NCBI GenBank assembly: GCA_933228895.1
Contig: OW121856.1
Span: forward strand, 105,995,027 to 106,059,026
Source of the DNA: Platycnemis pennipes
Taxonomy: Eukaryota > Arthropoda > Insecta > Odonata > Platycnemididae
Direction: 5' to 3'
DNA: 64,000 nucleotides
Shown: in pieces, positions 11,272 to 20,439 of the stretch
How positions within the stretch are numbered: the first letter of the stretch is position 1
How the letters are laid out: each line of letters opens with the position of its first letter
The notes under the pieces: generated by a model
The model's database searches: none
What the model saw: the letters and a program-made list of their open reading frames with translations, nothing else
What the model was told of the DNA's origin: nothing
Program-made: the position numbers and the translations under genes

Positions 11272-11793
11272 ATCTACATCTACATAATACCTTGCAAGCC
11301 ACCATAAAGGTTTGTGGCAGGGGGTGAATTCTCACCTAACATGCACTGTATATCATGCATAACAAAGGATTAGTATTAATGTACTAGTCTAAGCTTCACT
11401 ATTCAAAAAAAAGATAAAAATTGCAAAGTAAGCATGCAAAACATGCTGTTAGTTGGGTTACCTTCAGTACCTTATTCCAACATGCAGCTACGCATGCTAT
11501 ACATGATTCACTTATATTGGACATATATACCGCTATTCATATCTCTAATTGTAGGAGGAAAAAATGACACCTTGAATCTGTCAGTTCGGCAATCAATTTC
11601 TCTAATTTTGCGATTATGGTCCAGTCAACCATAGTAAGTTGGGTTTCCCAAACTATTTTTAACATCATCACTGAAAATATGGTCTTGGAATTTATTTAAG
11701 TGATTAAGTTTAAATTTCAACCTGCAATCTGACAATGATTCCCATTTTAATTCATTTCATAGACTGGTTACGCTAATATAATTATCGTATTTC
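11272..11793 (-). mobile_element. CR1-A, 5'-truncated older copy
   Basis: Tail complement, CCTTGCAAGCCACC block, 3' UTR and RT C-terminus (complement of the GNFQ.. to SVTSL codons) with frameshifts. Homology ends near 11793 at the codons for NYISVTS. Confidence 0.85.
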
Positions 11794-11855
11794 TGGAATA
11801 AATTTTAGTCTCAAAAATTGTAAAACTCATTTCTGTCTTTTATTTTAGAACAGAG

Positions 11856-12096
11856 AATGGGGGCGTTTACTCGAATGCGAAATCACAATTTTGTACACGA
11901 AATCGTTAGATGGAAACGAAATAAGAATTTTAGTGAAAAAATTAATCTTCTAACTACAACCATTCACTCATATTTCAAAAATTAAAATAAGCAAAAGGTG
12001 TCGCCCACCGAAAAAGTTGCTTTGATATCATTAACGTCATTTTCCTCCCGTCCTTGACTGCTTTACGGGGAAGGGAAGGGAGTGGAGTGGAGGGAA
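11856..12096 (+). mobile_element. TIR element 'GGGGC', copy 2, truncated
   Basis: Left terminal inverted repeat AATGGGGGCGTTTACTCG followed by ~240 bp matching copies 1 and 3 (GTACACGAAATCGTTAGATG, CCACCGAAAAAG). It stops where a small CTTTACACGG element begins; the right half is missing. Confidence 0.7.
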
Positions 12097-12097
12097 G

Positions 12098-12169
12098 CTT
12101 TACACGGCGCAATATTTCTTGCGCAAGTGTTCTCGCAACAGCCTGCTCAGTATCAATGACCGTGTAAAA
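12098..12169. mobile_element. Miniature CTTTACACGG element
   Basis: A ~72-bp unit bounded by CTTTACACGG and its inverse CCGTGTAAA; a close relative occurs at 30952-31023 (both contain GCAATATTTCTTGCGCAAGTG and CAGTATCAATGA). It looks like a very short palindrome-ended mobile unit. Confidence 0.5.
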
Positions 12170-12574
12170 TGGACTTAATAGAGCGAAATTTACAAACCGT
12201 TCATGTTTTGTACCACGTGACAACCTTGGTTACCCACTCGAGTTGTTTCCGCTGGGGTTTCGGGCGCCAAGGAAAGGTCACGATGGAAGGGATGGGCATC
12301 GAAGGGAATCTTCGTGGATATCCTGAAGACGGACCCCTCTTGTCTAATCAGTCACACGCCCCCTCCCTCGCACCTCGTCCGGCGGAGGCCATTACTCTCG
12401 CCTCTCCCTCGAGGCCTCCTCCTCCGAAAGCCCATCCTCCGCATTCCTCCACTCGCCGCCGAGGGCCCTTGCTTGCTTGGGGCCAGGACCCTCGGGCGAT
12501 TGAGAGGCCCTCGTACCTATAGAGGGGACGTTCTTAAATCTCCCACCTTTCGGACTTGGATCTCGTAGCCAGGA
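12170..12574. other. Unassigned GC-rich stretch
   Basis: Moderately to strongly GC-rich with many CCTC/CGCC runs. Overlapping open frames on both strands follow from the base composition; no protein motif or repeat recognised. Confidence 0.4.
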
Positions 12575-12789
12575 CAAACATCTACATCTACATAATACCC
12601 TGCAAGCCACCATAAAAATCTGTGGCAGGTGGTGATTTCTCACCAAACATGCACTACATATCATGCGTGAAAAAAAATTACTATTTATATGCGTTCTAAA
12701 CTTAATTATTTATAAAAAAGATAAAAATAGCTAAGCAAACTGCGAAAACATGCTGTTAGTTGGGTTAGCTACAAGTCCTTACACCAACA
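12575..12789 (-). mobile_element. Older CR1-A copy, 3' part, split by the complete element
   Basis: Tail complement, CCCTGCAAGCCACC block and 3' UTR up to ..TTACACCAACA; the sequence resumes at 18847 with AGCTACCAATGTTATCC. Together they form one older minus-strand copy into which the 6-kb element inserted, with loss of about three target bases. Confidence 0.85.
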
Positions 12790-14709
12790 GGATTCCCTCG
12801 CCTGAGCTCGTAGAGTGCGGACGGGTGGTCACTGAGCTCCGAGACTTGGGTCGCGCCTTTCACTTTTTCAACTGATCGCCAGCAGCAGCATTTTAACGTT
12901 GCCTAGCTGGGCCTGTATCGTAGTGTAGTAGTGTATTAAGTAGTGAGTGTTTAGTAGTACTTCTGCGCCTGCCTTAATATATTATTACGGTAGTGTGAGT
13001 GCTTGCGTGGGTGTTTGGTGTTGTGGGTGCTTGGTCCCGCCGTGGTGCCGTCCCGGCTGGTCTTTGGTGTGTGGTTTACGCTGTGTCCGAGTGTGTTCGC
13101 TGATAGTGCTAAGTAGATCTAATTTCAGTTTCTTCTTTCTTTTAACTACTCCGCAGCAAATAATACTCTTAAATTATAATACTGTCACCTACTTGTTGTC
13201 TAAGTCTAATCTAATCTAGTTGAGCGGACTATATTTAAAAGTATTTACATATTTCTATTTTATCATCACCGTAGTTCTCGAGGCGTTTTTTAAGTTTTTT
13301 CTCAGTTCATAGCACAGTTCCTTTTATATTGTTCTCCCTAGTTATTGGCTCAGCTTTTCTACATAATACCCTGCTTTTCTTACTATTCAATATTTTAATC
13401 TTGTGAAGTGTTAACGTAAGCGAAAGGAATATATTAATAGTTATATATACTTGCTTTTGATTGAAAAACTGCATACATTTTAACGGCTGTCGCAGTAATT
13501 TAAATTATATAGTTTATTTCTCTTTCATCTCCATTGAGTGAGTTAACTTACATATTTATTCCTCAGAGCTATTTTCTTTAATAAAATTTCCCTTTGTATA
13601 TGTAAATATATTGTTATCTAGCACATTTAGAGATCGTTACTTGTTTTGTTATATCCATAATAAATTGTCTCTTTCACCGTCCTTCTTATTATTCTCTAGT
13701 TGGTCTCAGTAGTTTTATGTAGAGCTTTTTCTTTATCATTTAGTGATCTTCATATTTCGTGTAGAATATATTTATAGTTAGTTATTTGCTGGTTACATTT
13801 TTACTAAATAGTTTATTTTAGCGTTTTTTCTTATTATTATTGAGTAGTTTAACCCTTTAAGTATTAACGTAAGTTAAACGCAGTATATTAATAAGTTGTC
13901 TCTTTCATCGTACTTCTTATTATTCTATAGTTTCTGTCTCAGTAGTTTCTTATGTAGAGCTTTTATTTTTCATCATTTAGTTATCGTCATATTTCGTGTA
14001 GAATATATTTAAAGTTTGTTATTTGTTGGTTACGTTTATACGGAGTAGTTTATTTTTAGCGTTTTTTCTTATTTATAAGTAGTTTAAACTTTAATTATTT
14101 ACATAAGTTAAACGTAATATATTAATATCCTAACAGTAGTTTTAACTCTAATCTAAGCGGTAGTTGGGTAGTAGGTATTACTTGCATATTAACCTAACTC
14201 TTCTCTCTACTAGAGCCTTACTTCCCGTTGGTTTGTCAGTTAGCTGCTTCTTCCTTCTAGCCTATATTACTCACGTCAACAACACTACATTCCTTCCCTT
14301 CCCATCGCTAACCTTGTCAAGGTCAGCGATAACCGAGACCCCCAGCCGTGAAACAATCCCCTAACCGACTCCCCGTGGAGAGCCCTTCCTGCGCAAACCA
14401 CTCACCCGTGTAAGTCTTATCCTACCTCCTGTTGTTGCTAGGGCAATTAGTTAAGTGCCTACGTGCTGGTGATTATTGATCTTTAAATCTTATTGCTGAG
14501 TCCTTTAGAGTTCTATTGTAGTCATTTCTTAGTGTGTACTGAATTGTGTAAAGAATCTAGGTACTTTCTGTTCCTTGTATTAATATATCTGAAGTTTATT
14601 TATAATCGAATAGTACTGCTTCCAACGTAGTTCATCCATAGCTTAGTGGTTGTAATTTATACTATATAGTCGTTACATAGCTTAGTTTTCGGGGAAAAGC
14701 GTGATTAGG
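12790..14709 (+). promoter_or_regulatory. CR1-A 5' UTR / internal promoter region
   Basis: About 1.9 kb of mostly AT-rich leader with a GC-rich first 100 bp. By analogy with Jockey and I elements, non-LTR elements use an internal promoter; GGACGGG at 12819-12825 (about +30) resembles a downstream promoter element, a weak clue only. Contains a tandem repeat at 13667-14127. Several short upstream open frames occur but none looks conserved. Confidence 0.6.
13667..14127 (+). repeat. Two-unit tandem repeat (~234 bp) in the CR1-A 5' UTR
   Basis: Unit 1 starts near GTCTCTTTCA at 13667 and unit 2 at 13898. Shared landmarks CATATTTCGTGTAGAATATA (13751 and 13988) and AAGTTAAACG (13871 and 14105) give spacings of 231-237 bp. 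The units are diverged. A fragment of an earlier unit (GTTAACGTAAGC..) appears near 13410. Tandem 5' units are typical promoter monomers in some LINEs. Confidence 0.8.
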
Positions 14710-15675
14710 ATGGCTTTGAATCGGTCTTCTGTCGTGACGCTCGATAATTCAGGCGAATGCGCGGCTCTAAGGGCCCGTATCGCCGAGTTGGAGAGAATCG
14801 TGTCGGAGCTCCGTTCGAAGGTAGAAGGGAGGGTGTCTGTCTCCGAGAGTGCTGGAGTTTCGGGTGGACTCATTAGTGAGGATCCAACCGTCACTACACC
14901 GCGCAGTGAAGAGGTAGCGCCAGCCCCTAAGCCCGATGAGTGGAGGGTAGTTACTCTGAGTAGCGGAGGTGTAAGGCTGCGGCGCGGAGCGGAGTTTGCA
15001 GAGGCAACTCCTCTCCCCGTCTCAAATAGGTTTCAGGCGCTTCCTATGGATGTCGCCGAGATTCCTGCAGCCGGCCCCGTCGCTACTCCGAGAGCTCTAC
15101 CGAGGAGAAGCCGTCAGAGTGGGAAGGGGGGGATGCTAGTGATAGGGAGTAGTAACGTTCGGCGTGTGATGGCTCCTTTGCGGAGAAGGGCAGACCGCGA
15201 GGGTGTTAGCCAGGGCTTAACGTCTTGGTGCATCCCCAGTGGCGGTATTCCTCAGGTGACGAGGGCGATGGGAGCGGCGGTTGCGGGCACGAAGTGCTCT
15301 AGGCTGCAGGTCGTGGCCCACGTAGGCGTCAACGATGCCACCGACCGCAGACCCGAGGAGATTCTGCATTCCTTTAAGGAATTGAACTCCGAGGTGAAGC
15401 GGGTAAGTGAAGTCGCGGGCGTTGAACTGGCGCTTTCGATTTGTAGTCTGGTCCCGAGGATCGATCGTGGACCTCTGATTTGGCGTCGAGTGGTAGACAT
15501 AAATCAGAGGCTACGCCGTTTCTGTAAGGACATTGGAGCCTCCTTCGTTGACCTTCAGCCGTCGCTTCGGTCGTGTAGACACCCGTTAAACCGCTCTGGA
15601 GTTCATTACACTCCGGACGCCGCCAAACGCGTGGCGGATAGGGTATTAGATCATTGCAGGCCTTTTTTAGGGTAG
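14710..15675 (+). CDS. CR1-A ORF1: coiled coil plus SGNH/GDSL esterase-like protein (321 aa)
   Basis: The start is ATG at 14710, with A at -3 and G at +4; an upstream in-frame GTG (14701) is less likely. Residues ~18-40 form a short coiled coil with leucines at 20, 27 and 34, as in other LINE ORF1 proteins that assemble into trimers around RNA. Residues ~140-315 match an SGNH hydrolase fold: VIGSSNVRRV (nucleophile Ser about 148), SGGIPQV, AHVGVNDA (GxND) and SGVHYTPDA (His about 299). Esterase domains are a known feature of CR1 ORF1. Here the usual GDS is GSS and the Asp expected three residues before His is Ser, so catalysis is uncertain. Likely role: RNA-binding chaperone of the retrotransposon particle, possibly lipid-linked. 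It overlaps the ORF2 frame by frameshift. Confidence 0.88.
   Translation: MALNRSSVVTLDNSGECAALRARIAELERIVSELRSKVEGRVSVSESAGVSGGLISEDPTVTTPRSEEVAPAPKPDEWRVVTLSSGGVRLRRGAEFAEATPLPVSNRFQALPMDVAEIPAAGPVATPRALPRRSRQSGKGGMLVIGSSNVRRVMAPLRRRADREGVSQGLTSWCIPSGGIPQVTRAMGAAVAGTKCSRLQVVAHVGVNDATDRRPEEILHSFKELNSEVKRVSEVAGVELALSICSLVPRIDRGPLIWRRVVDINQRLRRFCKDIGASFVDLQPSLRSCRHPLNRSGVHYTPDAAKRVADRVLDHCRPFLG
15663..15669 (+). other. Candidate -1 ribosomal frameshift site (T TTT TTA)
   Basis: In ORF1 phase the codons read CCT TTT TTA GGG TAG. The heptamer T TTT TTA fits the X XXY YYZ rule, and a -1 slip continues AGG GTA GAT GGT in the open ORF2 frame, which is open from 15642. No strong stem was seen by eye just downstream. 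The first in-frame ORF2 ATG is 111 bp beyond the ORF1 stop. Confidence 0.5.
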
Positions 15676-15785
15676 ATGGTAGGGTAGAGAGTAGGTCATG
15701 TAGTGGGGTAAATAACTTCTCGTTGCCAGTCGCTTTATCGGCTAACATTCATGAAAGCAGAATTGAACCTCAAAATACTTCAGAC

Positions 15786-18608
15786 ATGACTACAGCTCTC
15801 CCTTGTAGCCTTAATAACAGTCGAGGTGAAAATATTTCCGTTGCGGTAGTTAATTGCCGAAGTCTTAAAAACAAGATACCTGAGTTCCATCACCTTATTC
15901 ATACTACTGATGCAGATGTAATTATAGGAACTGAAAGTTGGCTGACAGATGACATTCCTGACTCAGAAATATTCCCAAAATCTTTTAAAATATATAGAAA
16001 AGATAGACATAACAGAGCAGGTGGTGGTGTTTTCATTGCAGTCAAGAACTCAATCATTAGCAAAGCAGTAATATTTCCCGACAACCCCTTAGAATGTGTT
16101 TGGTGTTCATTAACATGCCCTAAATCCAAATCAATATCTGTCTGCGCATTTTATAGACCCCCAAACACTGATGTTGAGTCATTATTAGAACTGGGAAACC
16201 AGATAAATACTATGACGTCCCGTAACAGCGAACGTAATATAATAATAGGTGGAGATTTCAATGCACCATCAATAGACTGGAGAACATACTGCTTCAAAGC
16301 TGGAGGAAGGGACAAAGACATTTGTGAGACTCTATTAGATGTTTTCTCCAATAACTCCCTGACACAATTAGCTACAGCACCTAATAGAGGGGACAACACT
16401 CTTGATTTACTGGCAACCAATATCCCACAACATGTGACAATGATTGACACGGTTGATGGAATCAGTGACCACAGAGTTATAACTGCAAAACTCTCGCTAT
16501 CTTTAGATAAAAATTTTAAACAAAAAAGAAAGTTTTACATTTTTAAAAGAGCAGACTTTGCTAACTTTAAAATTTATTTAAGAGATTCCTTATCGGATTT
16601 CAAAAAGTCTTCCATAAAGGTATGTACCAACGATTCATGGAAGTCGTTCATTAATATCATGCGCTCTGGGATCAACAGATTTATCCCTTGTAAATTCAAA
16701 AAAGAAAGCACTGAACCTAGGTGGTACAATGCCGAAGTGAGAAAATCCCTGAGACGGCAGCGGATATGTCATGCTAAAATGAAAAAAATTAGTAAACATA
16801 TGCCCACTGATGAGCGTAATGTAATTATTGAAAATTATAAAATTTCAAAATCCACTGCAAAGTCAGCCCTTAGTAATGCATTTGCAGAATTCAAAAGAAA
16901 AACACTTGGGGAACAATTGAAAGAAAATCCAAAAGTCTTCTGGTCGTACGTAAGGGAAGTGCAAGGCCATAAGTCTGCCGTCCATTCACTTAAAAATGAT
17001 AGAGGTGAAATGACCACAAACACACTCGACAAAGTTAACTTGCTAAATTCCTTCTTCCAAACCGTTTTTAACCCACCTTCCGGGGATTCAACTGTCGTGT
17101 TACCTGACCTCTTTCAGCGGTTGATGCAACCAATTGACATTTCCTGTAATGGTATTGAAAAATTACTTAAAGATATAAGCCCCAACAAATCTCCTGGCCC
17201 TGATCAAATTCCCTCCCGCGTGTATAGAGAGTTAGCATCCGAAATTTCCCCCTACCTTGAAATAGTATTTAATAAATCCCTGACCGAACACGTCGTACCG
17301 ATGGACTGGAAAGCAGCCGATGTAACACCCATTTTTAAAAGTGGCGATAGGGAGCAGCCATCTAACTACAGACCTATATCCCTCACATCCATTTCATGCA
17401 AGGTCCTAGAACATATAATTGTCAGTTCAGTCATGGGACACCTGGATAGCCAGAATTTATTGTCCAATGTCCAGCATGGCTTCCGAAAGAGCAGATCGTG
17501 TGAAACCCAACTTGCTCTCTTTTCCCACGATATTTTAGTTTCTGGCGAAAATAATATTCCAGTGGATGCTATATTTCTCGACTTCAAGAAGGCTTTTGAC
17601 AAGGTTTCTCACAGCAAACTAATTTTGAAGTTAAAATCTTATGGGTTAGACAGTAACATTATATCATGGATTAATGATTTTCTGCATGATCGGGTTCAAA
17701 GGGTTGTTTTGGACGGTGTTTCCTCACCGGCAATTAAAGTCACTTCGGGTGTCCCACAAGGTAGTGTGATAGGTCCACTCCTATTCCTTTTGTATATTAA
17801 TGATATCCAAAAGGTGGTAAAAAGTAAGCTTCGTCTATTTGCCGATGACGCAGTAGTGTACAGGGAAATTCTATGCCCGAACGATAAAGAATATTTAAAT
17901 ATTGACCTACAAGCAATTGAAACTTGGTGTGATACATGGCAGTTAGAATTAAACTTTAAGAAATGTCTTGTAATGAATTTTTGGAAAAAGAATAGCTCTC
18001 CTCCTACCACTTACAAAATAAGTAATAATGAATTAACTAACGTGGAATCCATTAAATATCTTGGAATAAGACTGACAAATGATCTTTCCTGGGGTAAACA
18101 CATTCGTGAAATAATGGGTCAAGCGAATCGCAAACTGGGTTTCATTAAAAGAGTATTGGGTAAATGTGACGATCATGTACGAGAAATCAGCTACTTTTCC
18201 CTTGTTAGACCTCATTTGGAATATGCTGCCAGTGTATGGGATCCCTACGAAATCGGTCTAAGTAATGAACTTGAACGTGTGCAGCGAAGATCGGCAAGAT
18301 TTGTAAAGGGACGATACGATAATTATATTAGCGTAACCAGTCTATTAAATGAATTGAAATGGGAATCATTGTCAGATCGCAGGTTGAAATTTAGACTTAA
18401 TCTCTTCCACAAATTCCAAGGCAATATTTTCAGTGATGATGTTAAAAATATTTTACGAACCCCAACTTACTATGGCAGACTGGACCATAATCATAAAGTT
18501 AGAGAAATTGATTGCCGAACTGACCGATTCAAAATGTCCTTTTTCCCTCGCACAATAAGAGATACGAATAACGGTAAATATGTCCTATCGGAGAGTAGCA
18601 ATGAATAG
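15786..18608 (+). CDS. CR1-A ORF2: endonuclease-reverse transcriptase (940 aa from ATG)
   Basis: Catalyses target-primed reverse transcription: an APE-like endonuclease nicks DNA, then the RT copies element RNA. Counting from ATG 15786, the endonuclease has N23 (NCRSL), E50 (GTESW), D157 (GGDFNAP) and D228-H229 (SDH). The RT has YRPISL (~528), D599/D605 (LDFKKAFD), SGVPQGSVIG (~654) and the catalytic D687-D688 (FADD), then CDTWQLELN and LGIRLTND. A C-terminal ~250-residue extension follows (VRPHLEYAASVWDP, SFFPRTIRD). No stop or frameshift. The frame is open for 44 further codons upstream into ORF1, so translation may instead start by -1 frameshifting (fusion form) rather than at this ATG. 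Confidence 0.93.
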   Translation: MTTALPCSLNNSRGENISVAVVNCRSLKNKIPEFHHLIHTTDADVIIGTESWLTDDIPDSEIFPKSFKIYRKDRHNRAGGGVFIAVKNSIISKAVIFPDNPLECVWCSLTCPKSKSISVCAFYRPPNTDVESLLELGNQINTMTSRNSERNIIIGGDFNAPSIDWRTYCFKAGGRDKDICETLLDVFSNNSLTQLATAPNRGDNTLDLLATNIPQHVTMIDTVDGISDHRVITAKLSLSLDKNFKQKRKFYIFKRADFANFKIYLRDSLSDFKKSSIKVCTNDSWKSFINIMRSGINRFIPCKFKKESTEPRWYNAEVRKSLRRQRICHAKMKKISKHMPTDERNVIIENYKISKSTAKSALSNAFAEFKRKTLGEQLKENPKVFWSYVREVQGHKSAVHSLKNDRGEMTTNTLDKVNLLNSFFQTVFNPPSGDSTVVLPDLFQRLMQPIDISCNGIEKLLKDISPNKSPGPDQIPSRVYRELASEISPYLEIVFNKSLTEHVVPMDWKAADVTPIFKSGDREQPSNYRPISLTSISCKVLEHIIVSSVMGHLDSQNLLSNVQHGFRKSRSCETQLALFSHDILVSGENNIPVDAIFLDFKKAFDKVSHSKLILKLKSYGLDSNIISWINDFLHDRVQRVVLDGVSSPAIKVTSGVPQGSVIGPLLFLLYINDIQKVVKSKLRLFADDAVVYREILCPNDKEYLNIDLQAIETWCDTWQLELNFKKCLVMNFWKKNSSPPTTYKISNNELTNVESIKYLGIRLTNDLSWGKHIREIMGQANRKLGFIKRVLGKCDDHVREISYFSLVRPHLEYAASVWDPYEIGLSNELERVQRRSARFVKGRYDNYISVTSLLNELKWESLSDRRLKFRLNLFHKFQGNIFSDDVKNILRTPTYYGRLDHNHKVREIDCRTDRFKMSFFPRTIRDTNNGKYVLSESSNE

Positions 18609-18846
18609 CATTGGTAGCTGCATGTTGGTATGAGTACTTAAAGCTAACCCTACTAACAGAATGTTTTTGCATGTTTGCTTTGCAATTTCTATCATTTTTA
18701 AATAGTGTAGTTCTGACTACTATATTAATACTATTCCTTTTTTATGCATGATATGTAGTGCATGTTTGGTGAGAAATCACCCCCTGCCACACACCCTTGT
18801 GGTGGCTTGCAGGGTATTATGTAGATGTAGATGTAGATGTAGATGT
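18609..18846 (+). other. CR1-A 3' UTR and (TAGATG)n tail
   Basis: A 3' UTR of ~200 bp ends with CCCCCTGCCACACACCCTTG, then TGGTGGCTTGCAGGGTATT and a repeated GTAGAT tail. CCCTGC and GCAGGG can pair around an inner CCAC/GTGG pair, giving a terminal stem-loop. This block is shared by CR1-A, -B and -C copies throughout the window and is the likely RT recognition site. Confidence 0.75.
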
Positions 18847-19715
18847 AGCTACCAATGTTATCCATTGCTACACTCGTACTGGATATATTTACCGTTATTC
18901 GTATCTCTAACTATACGAGGGAAAAAGGACATTTTGGATCTATCAGTTCGGCAATCAATTTCTCTAATTTTATGATTATGGTCCAGTCTGCCATAGTAAG
19001 TTGGGGTTCGTAAAATATTTTTAACATCATCACTGAAAATATGGTCTTGGAATTTGTTCGACAGATTAAGTCTAAATTTCAACCTGCGATCCGACAATGA
19101 TTCCCAATTTAATTCATTTAATAGACTGGTTACGCTATCTTCATTATCGTATTGTGCCTTTACAATCTTGCCGATCGTCGCTGCACACGTTCAAGTTCAT
19201 TATTTAGACCGATTTCGTAGAGATCCCATACACTGGCAGCACATTAAAAATGAGGTCAAACAAGGGAAATGTAGCTGATTTCTCGTACATGATCGTCACA
19301 TTTACCCAGTACATCTACATCTACATAATACCCTGCAAGCCACCACAAGGGTGTGTGGCAGGGGGTGATTGCTCACCAAACATGCACTACATACCATGCA
19401 TAAAAAAGGAATAGTATTAATATAGTAGTCAGAACTACACTATTTAAAAAAGATAGAAATTGCAAAGAAAACATGCAAAAACATTCTGTTAGTAGGGTTA
19501 GCCCCAAGTACTCATACCAACATGCAGCTACCAATGCTATTCATTGCCACTCTCCGATAGGACATATTTACCGTTATTCGCATCTCTATTTGTGCGAGGG
19601 AAAAAGGACATTTTGAATCGGTCAGTTCGGCAATCAATTTCTCTAACTTTATGATTATGGTCCAGTCTGCCATAGTAAGTTGGGGTTCAAGTACTCTTTT
19701 GATGAATCAGATTTA
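18847..19715 (-). mobile_element. Older CR1-A copy, coding part, split twice
   Basis: Continuation of the copy at 12575-12789: end of 3' UTR, then RT C-terminus with frameshifts (18858-19097 still open: MSDRRLKFRLNL, KMSFFPRIVRD). A second, younger CR1-A fragment is inserted at 19313-19689; after it the host continues from TCTTTTGATGAAT to about 19715. Confidence 0.85.
19313..19689 (-). mobile_element. CR1-A insertion (377 bp) with 5-bp target duplication
   Basis: Tail complement ATCTACATC.. through 3' UTR to the codons for the RNPNLLWQTGP region, young subfamily type. Flanked by AGTAC at 19308-19312 and 19690-19694; removing one copy restores the host sequence CCCAGTACTCTTTTGATGAA. Confidence 0.92.
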
Positions 19716-19834
19716 GATATAGCTCTACCCTTATGTCCCACATATGTTCCCAAGTTCCTCTCATTTTCACGGCTACCTTCACGCCGGTTCATTCGGCAAC
19801 ACTTACGACGGACCCTGTCGGATATTGTGGTATT

Positions 19835-19896
19835 TTCCACCCCGTGGTTGTGGCATGGATTTATCCAAAACTCCGTCGACCCTACTTTCCATTAAA
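19835..19896. repeat. 62-bp dispersed repeat, copy 1
   Basis: TTCCACCCCGTGGTTGTGGC..CGTCGACC..TTCCATTAAA, matched with about seven differences at 20378-20439 in the same orientation. Nature unknown. Confidence 0.65.
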
Positions 19897-20377
19897 CATG
19901 CCGGAAATTTTGGCATCTTCCATACCGTCAAGTCAAGTGAAAAGATGTTTATTTTCCCAAATAAAAAATACAATATTTATCTCATAACAATAACAACAAA
20001 CAATTATAAATACACAATATTGGGGAGCCCTGCTCTAGGAATTAATTATCCTCTTCGGGGTTCAGATCTATCTTTCAATGGTAATGTCTTTCTCTTGCTT
20101 TCATCGTCTTTTTAATATTTTGTTTGGTTTACGGGAGTGCCTGATGGTCCGGAATTTGCACGAAGTGCAGGGAAACCCGTAAAATTCTGCACGGACAGGC
20201 ATAGCAAATAGTAAATAAGGAATAGTAACCATTTTAAAATTTTGACATTGTAACAACAACAGGTAAAGATTTTCGAAGATTAACATGATGTAAATACAAA
20301 TAAATATTTATGTATAAATTTTATAATTTAAATTAAATTAATTCCACATTAATTTAATTTAATCAATTCCACTTGAA

Positions 20378-20439
20378 TTCCACACCGTGGTTGTGGCACG
20401 GATTTATCCAAAAATACGTCGACCGTATTTTCCATTAAA
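20378..20439. repeat. 62-bp dispersed repeat, copy 2
   Basis: Second copy of the repeat at 19835-19896, same orientation, 543 bp apart; flanking sequence differs, so this is not a long tandem duplication. Confidence 0.65.

Larger units (their letters stand above)
12790..18846 (+). mobile_element. CR1-A retrotransposon, complete copy (6,057 bp)
   Basis: A complete CR1-like non-LTR retrotransposon. The borders are defined by the older copy it split (left half ends 12789, right half starts 18847). Order: 5' UTR ~1.92 kb, ORF1 (14710-15675), ORF2 (15786-18608), 3' UTR with the conserved CCCTGCC..GGTGGCTTGCAGGG block, and a (TAGATG)n tail. Both reading frames are intact with all catalytic motifs of ORF2, so it may be, or recently was, mobile. 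The esterase-like ORF1 places it in the CR1 group (established knowledge of CR1 elements). No target duplication is visible; a ~3-bp target loss is inferred. Confidence 0.95.

Noticed and set aside
12314..12664. Overlapping frames on both strands as genes
   Set aside because: All arise from a C/G-rich block and partly run into CR1 tail sequence.
15654..15785. ORF2 start at the TTG at 15654
   Set aside because: TTG is not a plausible eukaryotic start; the frame is simply open from 15642. ATG 15786 or a frameshift from ORF1 is more credible.
18797..18846. CRISPR-like or telomeric repeat array in the GTAGAT tails
   Set aside because: Repeats are contiguous without spacers and always follow the CR1 terminus; they are LINE tails.
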